From an uncultured Paracoccaceae bacterium (lineage in GTDB: Bacteria; Pseudomonadota; Alphaproteobacteria; Rhodobacterales; Rhodobacteraceae): a stretch of 64,000 bases of DNA. Shown in pieces: positions 44,142-52,257 of this stretch. The notes beneath the pieces are model-generated. The model made no database searches and was not told the origin of the DNA. It saw only the letters and a list, made by a program, of their open reading frames with translations. The DNA lies in contig CANMWG010000001.1 of assembly GCA_947501555.1 (NCBI GenBank), positions 2,480,001-2,544,000 on the forward strand, in the 5' to 3' direction. Both the position numbers and the translations under genes were made by a program. Each line of letters begins with the position of its first letter. Within the stretch, counting starts at the first letter, position 1.

Positions 44142-45386
44142 TTATTTCCGCGTGACTTGCATCCGCACCGGCTGATCATGCCGCAACGTGATCCCAGCTA
44201 ACGCCCCTAGCGTCTGACCCGGCAAAAGGCGCAGTTCAAAACGTCCAAAGACCGCTGCGATAATATGTGCGGCCATCTTGTTGGCCAAATACAAGCCAAC
44301 ACAACGATGTTGACCAAGCCCAAAAGGCATATATGCTTGACGCAATCGCGGCTGTTCACCTGCAAATCTTGATGGGTCAAAACGTTCCGGGTCCGGCCAA
44401 AAATCGGGATGCCGGTGCAAAATGTATGGCGATATCAATACTGAGCTACCGCGCGGTATGTGATAACCTGCGATCCTGTCATCCTCGATCGTCCGCCGTT
44501 CGACGATCCAGATCGAAGGGTGCAGCCGTATAGCCTCGGCAAAGATATGGGCAGGATTGGCTGTCGCAAAACCGCCCGATGCATGAATGAACGCCCAGGA
44601 TAAGGCATTTGCCGTCGTTTCATGCCCAGCAAGCAACAACGTCACCGCGGCATCGCGCAGTTCTTTGTCACTCAACTGCACCTCGCCTTCCGTCTCATGT
44701 GCGACCAGCAGCCGTGTCAGAACATCATCGGGGCGATCTTTCAACAAACGGCGGTTCTGTATCAGTGACAAAACCATCTCATCGATCGTGCGGACGGCCG
44801 CCTTAAAGGCGGGGCGATGCAGTCGGGGCGAGATCATCGCGCCATCAAGCGGCGCCTCAATCCGGCGCCAGGTATCTGCCAACACCACTTCAAGAGCTGC
44901 ATTCAGCCGCTGCGGGTCAATATCCGAAGAGAATAGAATTTTGATGGCAGCAGCGATAACCAATTGCATCATTTCATCAACAATATCGATGCTGCCTTCC
45001 GCCTCCCAACGCGCCAGCGTCGGGTCCATCAAACTGTCAATAACCGACCCCACATTGTCAAAGCAACGCGGTTGAAAGACGGGTTGGATCAAACGCCGAT
45101 GCCGTTTCCACGCGGTTTGATTGGCCGATAGCAGACTGTCACCGGTCGTCGCAGCGATGCGGCTGGCACTGCGGGTCGCCTTATCGTAGTTGGCCGTATT
45201 GCGGGACAAGACCTGTTCAATATATTCTGGCCGGTTGATCAGATGTGCGGTCATCGGACCAAATCGGAACCGAACGATGTCGCCATAGTCGCGCACCGCA
45301 TTGGACAGAAAGCCCAATGAATCAGCTTTGAAGTCAGACAATGATCCCAAAATCAGGCCGCCCTGAGGCCCCGGCGCGCGCGTCAT
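44142..45386 (-). CDS. Cytochrome P450
   Basis: A 414-residue soluble bacterial P450. The I-helix has LLLAGHETTANALSW (AGxET), the K-helix ExxR is EAIRLHPSIWIVERR, and the heme loop is YMPFGLGQHRCVGLYLANKMA with the proximal Cys. The N-terminus lacks a membrane anchor. The layout is similar to CYP cyclo- and steroid/lipid-oxidising groups, but the substrate is not defined. It overlaps the sulfotransferase gene by 4 bp, so the two act together, and both diverge from the HMG-CoA reductase operon; tailoring of its product is the simplest reading. Confidence 0.93.
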   Translation of the reverse strand: MTRAPGPQGGLILGSLSDFKADSLGFLSNAVRDYGDIVRFRFGPMTAHLINRPEYIEQVLSRNTANYDKATRSASRIAATTGDSLLSANQTAWKRHRRLIQPVFQPRCFDNVGSVIDSLMDPTLARWEAEGSIDIVDEMMQLVIAAAIKILFSSDIDPQRLNAALEVVLADTWRRIEAPLDGAMISPRLHRPAFKAAVRTIDEMVLSLIQNRRLLKDRPDDVLTRLLVAHETEGEVQLSDKELRDAAVTLLLAGHETTANALSWAFIHASGGFATANPAHIFAEAIRLHPSIWIVERRTIEDDRIAGYHIPRGSSVLISPYILHRHPDFWPDPERFDPSRFAGEQPRLRQAYMPFGLGQHRCVGLYLANKMAAHIIAAVFGRFELRLLPGQTLGALAGITLRHDQPVRMQVTRK

Positions 45387-46501
45387 TTCGGGTAATGTCC
45401 CTTGTCAAAACTCCGCGCCCAGCGTTCTGCGACAATCTTCTTGGTGGCGGGATCCAATTCGCGAAAACTGTTCTTTTTGTACCCCTTCAGCGTCTCTACA
45501 TAGGCCTGCAATGTAGGCGCAAAATCCGTGAACCCCTCCAGCGACAACCGCTCATAGGCTGTGGCAATCTCTCCGACAGGATCGGCCTCCAAATCCTCAA
45601 AGCGGATTTCATGCATGCGGTCTTTGGGGATCAGGGGCAGATCAGCAAAGTAGGCGTCATACATCACCTCATGCCGCCGTAAAATGCCTTCATCGATGGC
45701 ATCAAGGTCAGGCCTCTGCAGATAGGTGTACCAACCGGCTGTATCAAAGAAATGCCGCTGCGATTGGAACACACTATAGGGATCCCGATGGATATGGAGG
45801 AACCTGGCATCAGGGAACATCTCTAAAATTGTACGAATACGGGCGGTGTGTGGCGGAGACTTAATCAGCAGCGTCCGTTGATCGCGCAACGATAACTTCT
45901 TGCAGAACCGCACAAACGCAGCCTTCCAGGCGTCCACCTCGTGCTGATCGACATCATGAAACGTCATGTAGCGATCATAATGATCCATCCGGCGTGGAAA
46001 GCTTGTGCCTAGGTACAGTGACGTCAAGGTCATCAGCAACGGCGCGAATTCATCCTCCTGCGGGGATTGAAAGCTAAGCGCCATATTGTCCATCGGCCGC
46101 TTGTCGGGCACCATCCAAGGGAACAGACGTGTGGTGACATTTTCTGTCGTCAAGAACGTATAGGGGTTCAGGACCTGATAGGTATTGGGAAACTGGAACT
46201 GTGCCGTATCCTGCGCAAGAAGTTCATGCAAAAATGTCGTCCCGCTGCGCCAATGGCCCAAAATGAACAATGGGGCCTGGGGGTGCGGCGCTTGGTCAAT
46301 GGCCGCCCCATATCGGAACGCCTCTATGCCCGCAAAAACCGAATTGGACAGGCTTGCCACCGTAATAACAAGCGCCCGATGCAAATAGGCCGGTGATATC
46401 TGAAAACCGTTTGCCGCCAGCAATTTGCACCATTTGCCAAAGGTGATGCCGGTAAGGTAGTTATGCCCAACGCTCCACCGATGTTTGAGGTTTTGTTTCA
46501 T
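45383..46501 (-). CDS. PAPS-dependent sulfotransferase
   Basis: A 372-residue sulfotransferase (Sulfotransfer_3 type). The PAPS 5'-phosphosulfate loop is ILGHWRSGTTFLHELLAQD and the 3'-phosphate region is LHIHRDPYSVFQSQRHFF. Arg/Asp residues in LLIKSPPHTARIRTILEMFPDARF are family-typical. The ATG at 46501 has AAGGAAC upstream. It would put a sulfate on a hydroxyl or amine of a lipid or small molecule. With the overlapping P450 it forms a two-gene operon. Confidence 0.9.
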   Translation of the reverse strand: MKQNLKHRWSVGHNYLTGITFGKWCKLLAANGFQISPAYLHRALVITVASLSNSVFAGIEAFRYGAAIDQAPHPQAPLFILGHWRSGTTFLHELLAQDTAQFQFPNTYQVLNPYTFLTTENVTTRLFPWMVPDKRPMDNMALSFQSPQEDEFAPLLMTLTSLYLGTSFPRRMDHYDRYMTFHDVDQHEVDAWKAAFVRFCKKLSLRDQRTLLIKSPPHTARIRTILEMFPDARFLHIHRDPYSVFQSQRHFFDTAGWYTYLQRPDLDAIDEGILRRHEVMYDAYFADLPLIPKDRMHEIRFEDLEADPVGEIATAYERLSLEGFTDFAPTLQAYVETLKGYKKNSFRELDPATKKIVAERWARSFDKGHYPK

Positions 46502-46579
46502 GCCGTTCCTTTGCACACAGTGGCGTATTTTAGACATTTTTCTAAGGCATTTAGACGACCGTAACGCCGGAACCAACCT
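46502..46579. promoter_or_regulatory. Divergent promoter region of the biosynthetic cluster
   Basis: This 78-bp gap must hold promoters for the sulfotransferase-P450 pair and the HMG-CoA reductase operon. It has a direct repeat TTTAGAC (46529-46535 and 46550-46556, 21 bp apart) and a local inverted repeat TTAGA / TCTAA (46530-46545). The spacing by two helical turns fits a shared regulator site. No regulator gene lies nearby. Confidence 0.45.
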
Positions 46580-47845
46580 ATGACAATTCCATCGCATATC
46601 ATTGAGATGCTCAAAAGAATACGTACCCGTTTTGAGACTGGGCCGTTGCAAGAACGCATGCTCCCCAAGGATGCGGATTTCACAACGCTACGCCCTGTGC
46701 GCAACGCAACTGCGGCATCGGTGGAAAAGTACTGGGACCGGCTAAAAGAGACTGCATCGGATGCGGATCGTGATGCGCTTGCCGATCCAATGACAATGGC
46801 TGACCCCGGCCAATTCAGCGCGAATATTGAAAACTTCATTGGCACTGTCAAAGTTCCGGTGGGGATCATTGGCCCCTTGCGGATCAACGGGCTGAATGCG
46901 CTGGGCGACTATCACGTGCCCATGGCCACGACCGAGGCCGCCTTGGTCGCCTCATATGCCCGGGGTGCTTACGCCGCGACGAAATCCGGTGGGATCAGTA
47001 CCGCGCTTTTGTACGAAGGTGTCATTCGGACACCTGCCTTTGTTTTTGATGGGCTGCTCAATGCTGGCATGTTTGTGGAATGGATCGTCCGCGAGATTGA
47101 AGCGCTGAAATCCATTGCCGAAAGCACCACAGCGCATGGCAAACTGATCTCTGTTGAGCCCGTGATCGATAACAATGTGGTCTTTCTGATTTGCCGCTAC
47201 ACAACTGGGGATGCGGCGGGGCAAAATATGGTCACGATCGCCACGAACGCTATGTGCGAAGACATCAAATCCCGCTGCCCCGTCACAATCAATGAATGGT
47301 ACATCGAGGGCAACTTTTCAGGCGATAAAAAGGCGTCTTTCCTGGGGCTCGTAACAGGCCGCGGGCGCAAGGTTAGTGCCTCTGTCACCCTACCGGCCAA
47401 GGTTGTCGAGGCAACGTTAGGGACAAGCGTGCAGGCGATGCTGGACTATGGCAAAGTTGCCAATCTGGGGTCGCATTTGTCAGGTCAGTTGGGGGCGCAG
47501 GCGCATTTCGCCAACGGGCTGGCAGCGCTCTATATCGCCACCGGCCAAGACGCGGCCTGTGTGGCCGAAAGTGCGATGGGGATCACCCGGATGGAAGCCC
47601 GCGGTGATGATCTGTTTTGCAGTGTGACGATGCCAAACATTCTGGTTGGGTCAGTTGGCGGGGGAACATCGCTGCCCAGCCAATCAGCGGGGTTAAACAT
47701 CCTTGGACTAAAAGGGGCCGGCAAAGGGGCGGCATTGGCCGAAGTCGCCGCAGCAACATGCCTTTGCGGTGAAATCTCAATCGTGGCAGCCATTGCGGCG
47801 GGGCATTTCACCCGCGCCCATGAAAACCTGGCCCGCCACAGATGA
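46580..47845 (+). CDS. Hydroxymethylglutaryl-CoA reductase
   Basis: A 421-residue HMG-CoA reductase that reduces HMG-CoA to mevalonate with NAD(P)H. Catalytic residues are visible: Glu119 in MATTEAALVASYARG, Lys250/251 in FSGDKKASFLG, Asp324 in TGQDAACVAES and the late His in GHFTRAHE, plus ENFIGTVKVPVGIIGPL and GDAAGQNMVTIATNA. There is no N-terminal membrane domain. Roseobacters use the MEP pathway, so an isolated reductase is unusual and probably serves a dedicated product. The stop overlaps the UbiA-like gene (ATGA). Confidence 0.93.
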   Translation: MTIPSHIIEMLKRIRTRFETGPLQERMLPKDADFTTLRPVRNATAASVEKYWDRLKETASDADRDALADPMTMADPGQFSANIENFIGTVKVPVGIIGPLRINGLNALGDYHVPMATTEAALVASYARGAYAATKSGGISTALLYEGVIRTPAFVFDGLLNAGMFVEWIVREIEALKSIAESTTAHGKLISVEPVIDNNVVFLICRYTTGDAAGQNMVTIATNAMCEDIKSRCPVTINEWYIEGNFSGDKKASFLGLVTGRGRKVSASVTLPAKVVEATLGTSVQAMLDYGKVANLGSHLSGQLGAQAHFANGLAALYIATGQDAACVAESAMGITRMEARGDDLFCSVTMPNILVGSVGGGTSLPSQSAGLNILGLKGAGKGAALAEVAAATCLCGEISIVAAIAAGHFTRAHENLARHR

Positions 47846-48747
47846 ACGGCGCAGCCCTTTGGACCTACCAAAAAGAACGGTTCCCGCTGGCCAAGACAGG
47901 CCCGCTCTTGGCGATCTTTTCGGCGGCCAGCATTTGTGTCTCGGCGGAACTGGCCGGACGGCCACTGCCAGGTTGGGGTGCTTTTGCGGCGGGGTTCGTG
48001 ATCGCCATGATGTTGTTCTTCCAGATGCGGGTCTGTGACGAATATAAGGACCTTGAGGACGACAAACGCTACCGACCCGACCGCCCGATCCCTCGGGGGT
48101 TGATTTCACTGCGTGCAATCATCGGTCTGGGGCTGGCATCTGTCCCCATAACCATCCTGGCCGCCTGGATGTGGCACCCCCCTGTGCTCTGGCTGCTGGC
48201 GTTGGTCTGGCTCTGGCTGGCGGCCATGACCGCCGAGTTTGGGGTACCTGACTGGCTCAAAGCGCGCCCGGTGCTATATTTGCTCAGCCATATGATGATC
48301 ATGCCATTAATCGATCTGGTTTTGACCGGCATCGAATGGATGCCATCTAACTGGGTCTCCGACGGCTTGATTTTGTTTCTAGGGCTGTCGTTCATCAACG
48401 GCTGTGTGCTCGAAATCGGGCGCAAACTCTGGGCACCGGAAAACGAAATCGAAGGGGTCGATACCTATTCCGCCCTTTGGGGACCAAGCCGCGCGGCGTT
48501 GATCTGGGCTGGCTGTGTGGGGATTTCGTTTGCCCTGTTGGTGGCCCTTGGCATTGCCACCCATACCTTTTGGATCAACCTCGGGCTTGGCAGCATTGGC
48601 CTGATCATCTGTTTGATCAGCGCTGCGGGCTATGCAAAATCGCCAACTGCCAGTGCGGAAAAACGGATGGACACCATGGCCGGTCTTTGGATTTTTGCCT
48701 GCTATGCAATCGCCGGGTTTGCGCCCGGATTGATGAGGGCTCTTTGA
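47842..48747 (+). CDS. UbiA-family prenyltransferase
   Basis: A 301-residue polytopic protein with about eight or nine TM helices. The first Asp motif is RVCDEYKDLEDDKRYRPDRP; the second, less canonical, is IEGVDTYSALWGP. UbiA enzymes join a prenyl diphosphate to an aromatic ring, glycerol phosphate or sugar. Acceptor not identified; the company of a BtaA-like protein and a polyprenol-kinase-like protein suggests a lipid. It overlaps both neighbouring genes in the operon. Confidence 0.82.
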   Translation: MNGAALWTYQKERFPLAKTGPLLAIFSAASICVSAELAGRPLPGWGAFAAGFVIAMMLFFQMRVCDEYKDLEDDKRYRPDRPIPRGLISLRAIIGLGLASVPITILAAWMWHPPVLWLLALVWLWLAAMTAEFGVPDWLKARPVLYLLSHMMIMPLIDLVLTGIEWMPSNWVSDGLILFLGLSFINGCVLEIGRKLWAPENEIEGVDTYSALWGPSRAALIWAGCVGISFALLVALGIATHTFWINLGLGSIGLIICLISAAGYAKSPTASAEKRMDTMAGLWIFACYAIAGFAPGLMRAL

Positions 48748-51170
48748 TGTCGATGATCGTGTCACAAGACCAAGCAACCAAGGTGCAAGAGGTAGGCGGT
48801 AAGGCTGCAGCGCTCGCCCGGCTTGCCAAAGCCGGGTTCAACCCACCGGCATTCTTTGTCATCCGGACGGCCGCGTTTGAAGTGGACCAACCGATAGACG
48901 GCCTGGACGACGCCGTGACAGCCTTGGGCACAGGTCCCTTTGCTGTTCGCAGTTCCGCCCGCCAAGAAGACGGGGCCGAGCACAGCCACGCAGGACAGTT
49001 CGACACGGTGCTGAACGTGGCAGCGGGCGACGTTGGGCAAGCCGCAGGCCAGGTTTGGCGCTCTGGCTTCTCAGACACGGTCGAAACCTATCGAACACTG
49101 AAATCCGGGGGCGCCGCCGAAGGTCCCGCTGTGATCGTGCAATGCATGATCGACGCACAAGCCGCAGGGGTCGCTTTTTCTGCCGATCCGGTTTCAGGAC
49201 TGCGCGGTAAGGTCGTCATCTCTGCCATCGCCGGTCTTGGCGAGCGTCTGGTATCGGGCGAAGAGGACGGCGAGGATTGGACGGTTGCCACAACTGTTGA
49301 AGGCCCTGAAAACCCACAGGTGCTGAGCAAAGAACAAGCGATGCAAGTGGCCGAATTAGCCCGCAAAGCTGAAGCCACATTTGGCGCGCCACAAGATATT
49401 GAATGGGCCATTGACGCCGATGGGCTGCACATCCTGCAATCGCGGCCTATCACAACCGCCCTTTTACCGCCGCCGCAGACCGATACGGCACTGACGATCT
49501 TTGACAATTCCAACATCGTGGAAAGCTATCCAGGCATGGTCAGCCCGTTGACCTATTCCTTCGCCGTGCATGTCTACGCGCGGGTCTACCGGGCCTTCAT
49601 GGCCTTGCTCGGCGTCTCTGACACCACGATTGAGGCGAACGCATCCATCTTTGGCAACATGCTGGGCCGGGTCGATGGACGGGTCTACTACAATCTGGTC
49701 AATTGGTATCGCGCATTGGCGCTGCTGCCGGGGTTTTCGCTGAATCGGGCGTATATGGAGACCATGATGGGCGTCGCGACCCCGATGCCTGCCGAGGTCA
49801 CCGATACCATAGGCCCGGCCCCTGCGACCGGACTGAAACGGATTTGGGAATACGCAAAACTGGTCAAAGTCGGCGGCGGTTTGATCTGGCATGCGATCTG
49901 CTTGCCAAGGACACGGGCCCGTTTTTACCGGCGGTTGAACGCTGCCTTGAACAGCGGCTTTGATGTGAAAACGGCAGGACCAACGGCATTAGCGGCTGAA
50001 TATCGCAAGATCGAAAGCACCCTTTTGGATCGCTGGGACGCGCCGCTTGTGAACGACTTTTTGTGCATGATCGCCTTTGGGGCGTCACGCAATCTATTGG
50101 AAAAATGGCTAGGGCCGGACGGGTTATTGCTGCACAACGATGTCATGATCGGTCAGGGTGACATCGTCTCAGCTGAACCCGCTCAACGGATTGCAATGAT
50201 GGGGCAACTTGTGGCTAAGGCGGGTCTTGCAGACGCGCTTGCGACGCAGGGGCAGGATGCATTCGCGGACCACCCAGAACTGGTTAAGGCATTTGACGCC
50301 TATCTGGATAAATTCGGCGACCGCTGCACCGAAGAGCTAAAGCTGGAAAGCATACCGCTCAGCGATGACCCCACCAGCCTGCTGATGGCAATCGCCGCAA
50401 GTGCTGGTCGCGGTCAGGTCACACATGCGGGTCGCAACGATCCCGATTGGACAGCGCTTTTCCCAAAGAACCGCATTCGACGACTAGCTGCAAAGTGGCT
50501 GATCACATGGACCAAAGCACGTGTCCGAGACCGGGAAAACCTCCGGTTTGAGCGGACACGAATCTTTGGCTACGCCCGCCGGGTATTCCTTGCCTTGGGG
50601 CGGGAATTCGCAGCGCGAGGGCTGTTGGATACCCCGCGCGACGTGTTCTTTTTAACCACGACCGAGGTGCTGGGTGCCGTCGAAGGCTTCGGCCTGTCAC
50701 CCAACTTGAAATCCATCGTAGCCTTGCGCAAGTCAGAGGACGCCAGCAGTGCCGGGCGGCCCGATCCCCCCGAACGGATCGAATTGCGGGGCCCCGCCAT
50801 CGCACCAATCTGGGGCGATGCCGCGGCCGAAAAAGATGACACGAAAACACGCAGCGCGACGGGTTGTTCGGCGGGACAGATCACCGCGCGCGCGCGGGTC
50901 ATCCGCGACCCGCGGACCCAAGCGCTTGATCCAGGCGATATCTTGGTCGCGCGCCACACAGACCCGGGTTGGATCGCAGTATTTTCCAACGCCTCCGCAA
51001 TCGTTGTTGAACGCGGTTCACTTTTGTCGCATTCTGCGATTGTCGCCCGCGAATTGGGCATTCCTTGTGTGGTAGGCCTCAAGGGGGCAACACAATGGAT
51101 CAGGGATGGCGAAATGATCGCGGTTGATGGGGCCACAGGCCAAGTGGAACGATGTGATGCAAAGCTCTGA
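48747..51170 (+). CDS. PEP-synthase/rifampicin-phosphotransferase-like enzyme
   Basis: An 807-residue protein with an N-terminal ATP-grasp domain of the PPDK/PEP-synthase type (about 1-240: PFAVRSSARQEDGAEHSHAGQFDTVL; VAFSADPVSG; DIEWAIDADGLHILQSRPI), a long middle region of unknown function (about 250-690) with FDNSNIVESYPGMVSPLTYSF, and a C-terminal PEP-utilising mobile domain with the phosphohistidine in SLLSHSAIVARELGIPCVVGL (His762). This matches rifampicin phosphotransferase (ATP to AMP + Pi with phosphoryl transfer to a small molecule), not PEP synthase, which has a PEP-binding barrel. The acceptor may be a prenol or a pathway intermediate. Start ATG 48747 overlaps the UbiA stop. Confidence 0.85.
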   Translation: MSMIVSQDQATKVQEVGGKAAALARLAKAGFNPPAFFVIRTAAFEVDQPIDGLDDAVTALGTGPFAVRSSARQEDGAEHSHAGQFDTVLNVAAGDVGQAAGQVWRSGFSDTVETYRTLKSGGAAEGPAVIVQCMIDAQAAGVAFSADPVSGLRGKVVISAIAGLGERLVSGEEDGEDWTVATTVEGPENPQVLSKEQAMQVAELARKAEATFGAPQDIEWAIDADGLHILQSRPITTALLPPPQTDTALTIFDNSNIVESYPGMVSPLTYSFAVHVYARVYRAFMALLGVSDTTIEANASIFGNMLGRVDGRVYYNLVNWYRALALLPGFSLNRAYMETMMGVATPMPAEVTDTIGPAPATGLKRIWEYAKLVKVGGGLIWHAICLPRTRARFYRRLNAALNSGFDVKTAGPTALAAEYRKIESTLLDRWDAPLVNDFLCMIAFGASRNLLEKWLGPDGLLLHNDVMIGQGDIVSAEPAQRIAMMGQLVAKAGLADALATQGQDAFADHPELVKAFDAYLDKFGDRCTEELKLESIPLSDDPTSLLMAIAASAGRGQVTHAGRNDPDWTALFPKNRIRRLAAKWLITWTKARVRDRENLRFERTRIFGYARRVFLALGREFAARGLLDTPRDVFFLTTTEVLGAVEGFGLSPNLKSIVALRKSEDASSAGRPDPPERIELRGPAIAPIWGDAAAEKDDTKTRSATGCSAGQITARARVIRDPRTQALDPGDILVARHTDPGWIAVFSNASAIVVERGSLLSHSAIVARELGIPCVVGLKGATQWIRDGEMIAVDGATGQVERCDAKL

Positions 51171-52257
51171 AATCGCAGCAAAGGCGGATTTTGACTACAT
51201 CCGCTATGCCCAACTGTGGGAAGACGCGGACGTTCTGACCCAAGGCTTGGGCGATTGCGCTGGTGGGACGTTGGTGTCGATTTGTTCCGCCGGAGACAAC
51301 GCGCTGGCCATGTTGACGCTGGATCCCAAGAAAGTCGTCGTTGTTGATTTATCGATGGCGCAAATCGCCTGTCTCAAACTGCGGATCGGGGCGTTTCAAA
51401 ACCTTGATCATGGCGAATTTGTTGAACTGATGGGGGCGCGGCCCAGCAACCAGCGCGCAACACTCCTGGCCAAGGCATTGACCGGCATTGACCCTGAAAC
51501 GCGTGCATTCTGGAATGGCCTTGAGGGCGAAGTCGTCCAACACGGCGCCGGTGGCGTGGGCAAGTTTGAACGGTATTTTCGCACATTCCGCACCCGCCTT
51601 CTCCCCTTTGTGCATTCGCAAAAAACGATCGATGCGATCTTCACGTCGCGGCCCAAAGATGCCCGTCAGAAATTCCTCGACACCCGTTTCAACACATGGC
51701 GTTGGCGTTTGCTGCTGAACGTCTTTTTCTCGCGCTTCGTGATGGGGCGCATGGGGCGGGACAAGGCGTTTTTTGATCATGTGGATGGCAGCCCGGCACA
51801 GCATGTCGCCCGGCGTATCCACCATGCGGCGGTCGACTGTGATCCAGCAGAAAACCCCTATCTGCATTGGATCATGAAAGGCACGCATGGGGCGGCATTG
51901 CCCATGACATGGCGGGAAGAACATTTTGAGACCATCAAGGCGCGGCTCGACCGGATCGATATCCGGCCCGGTTCGCTTGAGGCATTTGTGTCAACCGGCG
52001 AAAAGGCCGACGGGTTCAACCTGTCGGACATTTTTGAATACATGTCGCCCGAGGTCTTTGCCGAGGTATATGGCAGTATTCTGGGCGCTTCGGCACCGGG
52101 CGCGCGTTTGGTTTATTGGAACATGATGGCGCCACGCCGTGTCCCACCCAACTATGCGGAGCAAGTCGGCACCCTCACCGCGGTCGAAGATCAACTAAAG
52201 GCCATCGACAAAGCGTTCTTTTACTCCGATTTCATTGTCGAACAGGTGAAAGGTTGA
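51157..52257 (+). CDS. BtaA-like DUF3419 protein (3-amino-3-carboxypropyl transferase-like)
   Basis: A 366-residue protein like BtaA, which transfers the 3-amino-3-carboxypropyl group of SAM to diacylglycerol in betaine-lipid synthesis. Family marks are FDYIRYAQLWEDADVL, TLVSICSAGDNALAMLTLDPKKVVVVDLS (SAM-binding) and the C-terminal NLSDIFEYMSPEVFAEVYG. The N-methylating partner BtaB is not adjacent. In this operon it could modify an isoprenoid-derived lipid instead of diacylglycerol. It overlaps the upstream gene by 14 bp. Confidence 0.85.
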   Translation: MQSSEIAAKADFDYIRYAQLWEDADVLTQGLGDCAGGTLVSICSAGDNALAMLTLDPKKVVVVDLSMAQIACLKLRIGAFQNLDHGEFVELMGARPSNQRATLLAKALTGIDPETRAFWNGLEGEVVQHGAGGVGKFERYFRTFRTRLLPFVHSQKTIDAIFTSRPKDARQKFLDTRFNTWRWRLLLNVFFSRFVMGRMGRDKAFFDHVDGSPAQHVARRIHHAAVDCDPAENPYLHWIMKGTHGAALPMTWREEHFETIKARLDRIDIRPGSLEAFVSTGEKADGFNLSDIFEYMSPEVFAEVYGSILGASAPGARLVYWNMMAPRRVPPNYAEQVGTLTAVEDQLKAIDKAFFYSDFIVEQVKG

